Part shown: one piece after another, positions 4,993 to 5,722 of the stretch
Position numbering within the stretch: position 1 is the stretch's first letter
Layout: every line of letters begins with the position of its first letter
Source: Candidatus Falkowbacteria bacterium CG23_combo_of_CG06-09_8_20_14_all_49_15
Lineage (GTDB): Bacteria > Patescibacteriota > Patescibacteriia > Patescibacteriales > UM-FILTER-48-10
Reading direction: 5' to 3'
DNA length: 5,722 nucleotides
Assembly: GCA_002771615.1 (NCBI GenBank)
Contig: PCSD01000076.1
Location: 1-5,722 of the forward strand
Notes under the pieces: generated by a model
The model's database searches: none
The model's input: the letters and a program-made list of their open reading frames with translations, nothing else
Told to the model about the DNA's origin: nothing
Translations under genes and position numbers: made by a program

Positions 4993-5722
4993 TCACCTCC
5001 CTTCTGTCACAGATTTCACTTCCCGTGCCAGGCGACAGGTTGCCGCAGACGGCGCCAGAGTTCCATTGTGCTCGCGCTGGAAGCGGGCAGAACAAACCTC
5101 CGGGCAGTACCGCCATAGGGCACACCGCCAGCAGGGAAGCTTCAGAAAACTGACATCTTGGGCAGCCTGAAAAACTGCCGTTGCCATAATTGCCGACAGC
5201 GGCTGTTCCAGGAGGCTACCTGTCGGAGTCAGGTCTTCCTCACAAGTGAATACCCGACCATGAGGGTCAACGTGAATCACGGATCGTCCCCGGTTGCACG
5301 GCGACGCCCACGGCGGCCAAGGAAAACGTCCCGTCTTAGGCAGCTGGCTAGTGGCCACCAAGGCGCGTGCCAGCTCCGGCAGCGACGCCGCCAGTTGCAG
5401 TGGGTGTTGTCCTCCCGTGTGGGTTTCATACACCCCCGGTCCGAGGCGGAACGGTTCGGTCAAACCGAGTTGCCCAGGAAGGGCTAGAAGAAACTCCAGG
5501 TCGGTAACTGTCACCGCCAGCGGCGGGGACTTGAGCCGAACCAAGATTCCCGCGTCATGCAGGGCAGCAATCCCACGCATCGTGCGGTCGTAACTTCCCG
5601 AAACTTGGGTGATGAAATCGTGGTTTTCAGGCTGTCCGTAGACAGACACTTCCGCGACTTCAACCCCCAGGGCCTTAAGCTGCTTGGCCACCGCTGACGT
5701 TACCGACATAGCGTTGGTGAAA
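4993..5722 (-). CDS. Radical SAM/SPASM-domain peptide maturase (C-terminal part)
   Basis: The frame stays open to the right edge (FTNA before the Met at 5709), so the N-terminus with the radical SAM CxxxCxxC cluster is outside. Numbering from that Met, residues 1-60 match the second half of a radical SAM barrel: FTNA resembles the usual TNG strand, then AEVSVYG, and a helix-strand TMRGIAALHDAGILVRLK. A complete SPASM signature follows: C138-x12-G151-x4-C156, a gap, C193-x2-C196-x5-C202-x3-C206, a gap, C225. In this family, which includes AlbA, PqqE and anaerobic sulfatase-maturing enzymes, these cysteines bind two auxiliary 4Fe-4S clusters that assist SAM-dependent radical modification of a peptide or protein. 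The enzyme is cytoplasmic. The adjacent 47-residue peptide is the likely substrate. Which SPASM subfamily it belongs to could not be decided. Confidence 0.88.
   Translation of the reverse strand, partial: FTNAMSVTSAVAKQLKALGVEVAEVSVYGQPENHDFITQVSGSYDRTMRGIAALHDAGILVRLKSPPLAVTVTDLEFLLALPGQLGLTEPFRLGPGVYETHTGGQHPLQLAASLPELARALVATSQLPKTGRFPWPPWASPCNRGRSVIHVDPHGRVFTCEEDLTPTGSLLEQPLSAIMATAVFQAAQDVSFLKLPCWRCALWRYCPEVCSARFQREHNGTLAPSAATCRLAREVKSVTEGR
4996..5000 (-). promoter_or_regulatory. Ribosome binding site of the short peptide gene
   Basis: The minus strand reads GGGAGGTGATAACATG: the GGAGG lies inside the last codons of the maturase gene, the TGA is its stop, and the ATG of the peptide gene follows after four bases. 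A terminating ribosome would therefore sit on the start region, which argues for translational coupling and supports the 47-codon frame as real. Confidence 0.8.

Noticed and set aside
5326..5345. An LPKTG in the SPASM protein (residues 123-127).
   Set aside because: It is internal, with no membrane helix or basic tail after it, in a cytoplasmic enzyme. It is a coincidence.
4683..5593. Open frames on the plus strand opposite the maturase and the hairpins.
   Set aside because: They are long only because stop codons are rare in GC-rich antisense, and they are rich in Arg, Ser and Pro without domains or ribosome sites. The SPASM frame on the other strand is clear.

Overview
The window falls into two parts with different base composition. 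Positions 1 to about 4755 are AT-rich to moderate: the 60-base block 4621-4680 has 20 G+C and the block 2281-2340 has 27. From about 4761 to the end the sequence is GC-rich: block 4861-4920 has 36 G+C of 60 and block 5281-5340 has 41. The change falls within a few bases, at the T-tract of a large stem-loop. The left part suggests a monoderm-like bacterium with type IV pilin-like proteins and a sortase-anchored surface protein. The prepilin N-terminus, with KARDSKRKSD after the membrane helix, resembles pilins common in Patescibacteria (CPR), but that assignment is an inference. The right part has the codon use of a high-GC organism and encodes a peptide-maturation enzyme. It may be horizontally acquired DNA, or the window may be a chimeric assembly.

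Layout of the left part. The first 26 codons of a ribbon-helix-helix-like regulator run off the left edge on the minus strand. A divergent intergenic region of about 400 bases follows, with one good sigma70-type promoter facing each way and a structured leader containing direct repeats and a GNRA-capped hairpin. A two-gene plus-strand operon comes next: a 130-residue double-hydrophobic membrane protein overlapping by 8 bases a 207-residue type IV prepilin or pseudopilin. The prepilin stop shares a TTAA tetranucleotide with the stop of a convergent 1047-residue surface protein on the minus strand. That protein has a signal peptide, thirteen Asp-box (BNR) repeats, a DUF11-like domain, two Ig-like domains and a C-terminal LPKTG sorting signal. 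It has its own promoter, Shine-Dalgarno sequence and GTG start.

Layout of the right part, all on the minus strand. The C-terminal half of a radical SAM/SPASM maturase enters from the right edge with a complete seven-cysteine SPASM motif. Four bases after its stop is a 47-codon gene with an excellent Shine-Dalgarno sequence. Its product has a secretion-type N-terminus and a short tail with two cysteines, and is the best candidate for the maturase's substrate. Two consecutive hairpins with T-tracts then separate this operon from the surface-protein promoter.

The most notable items are the SPASM maturase with its unlisted short peptide, the abrupt composition junction with tandem stem-loops, and the structured leader in front of the pilin operon. 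No tRNA, rRNA, CRISPR array, transposase or integrase is visible.
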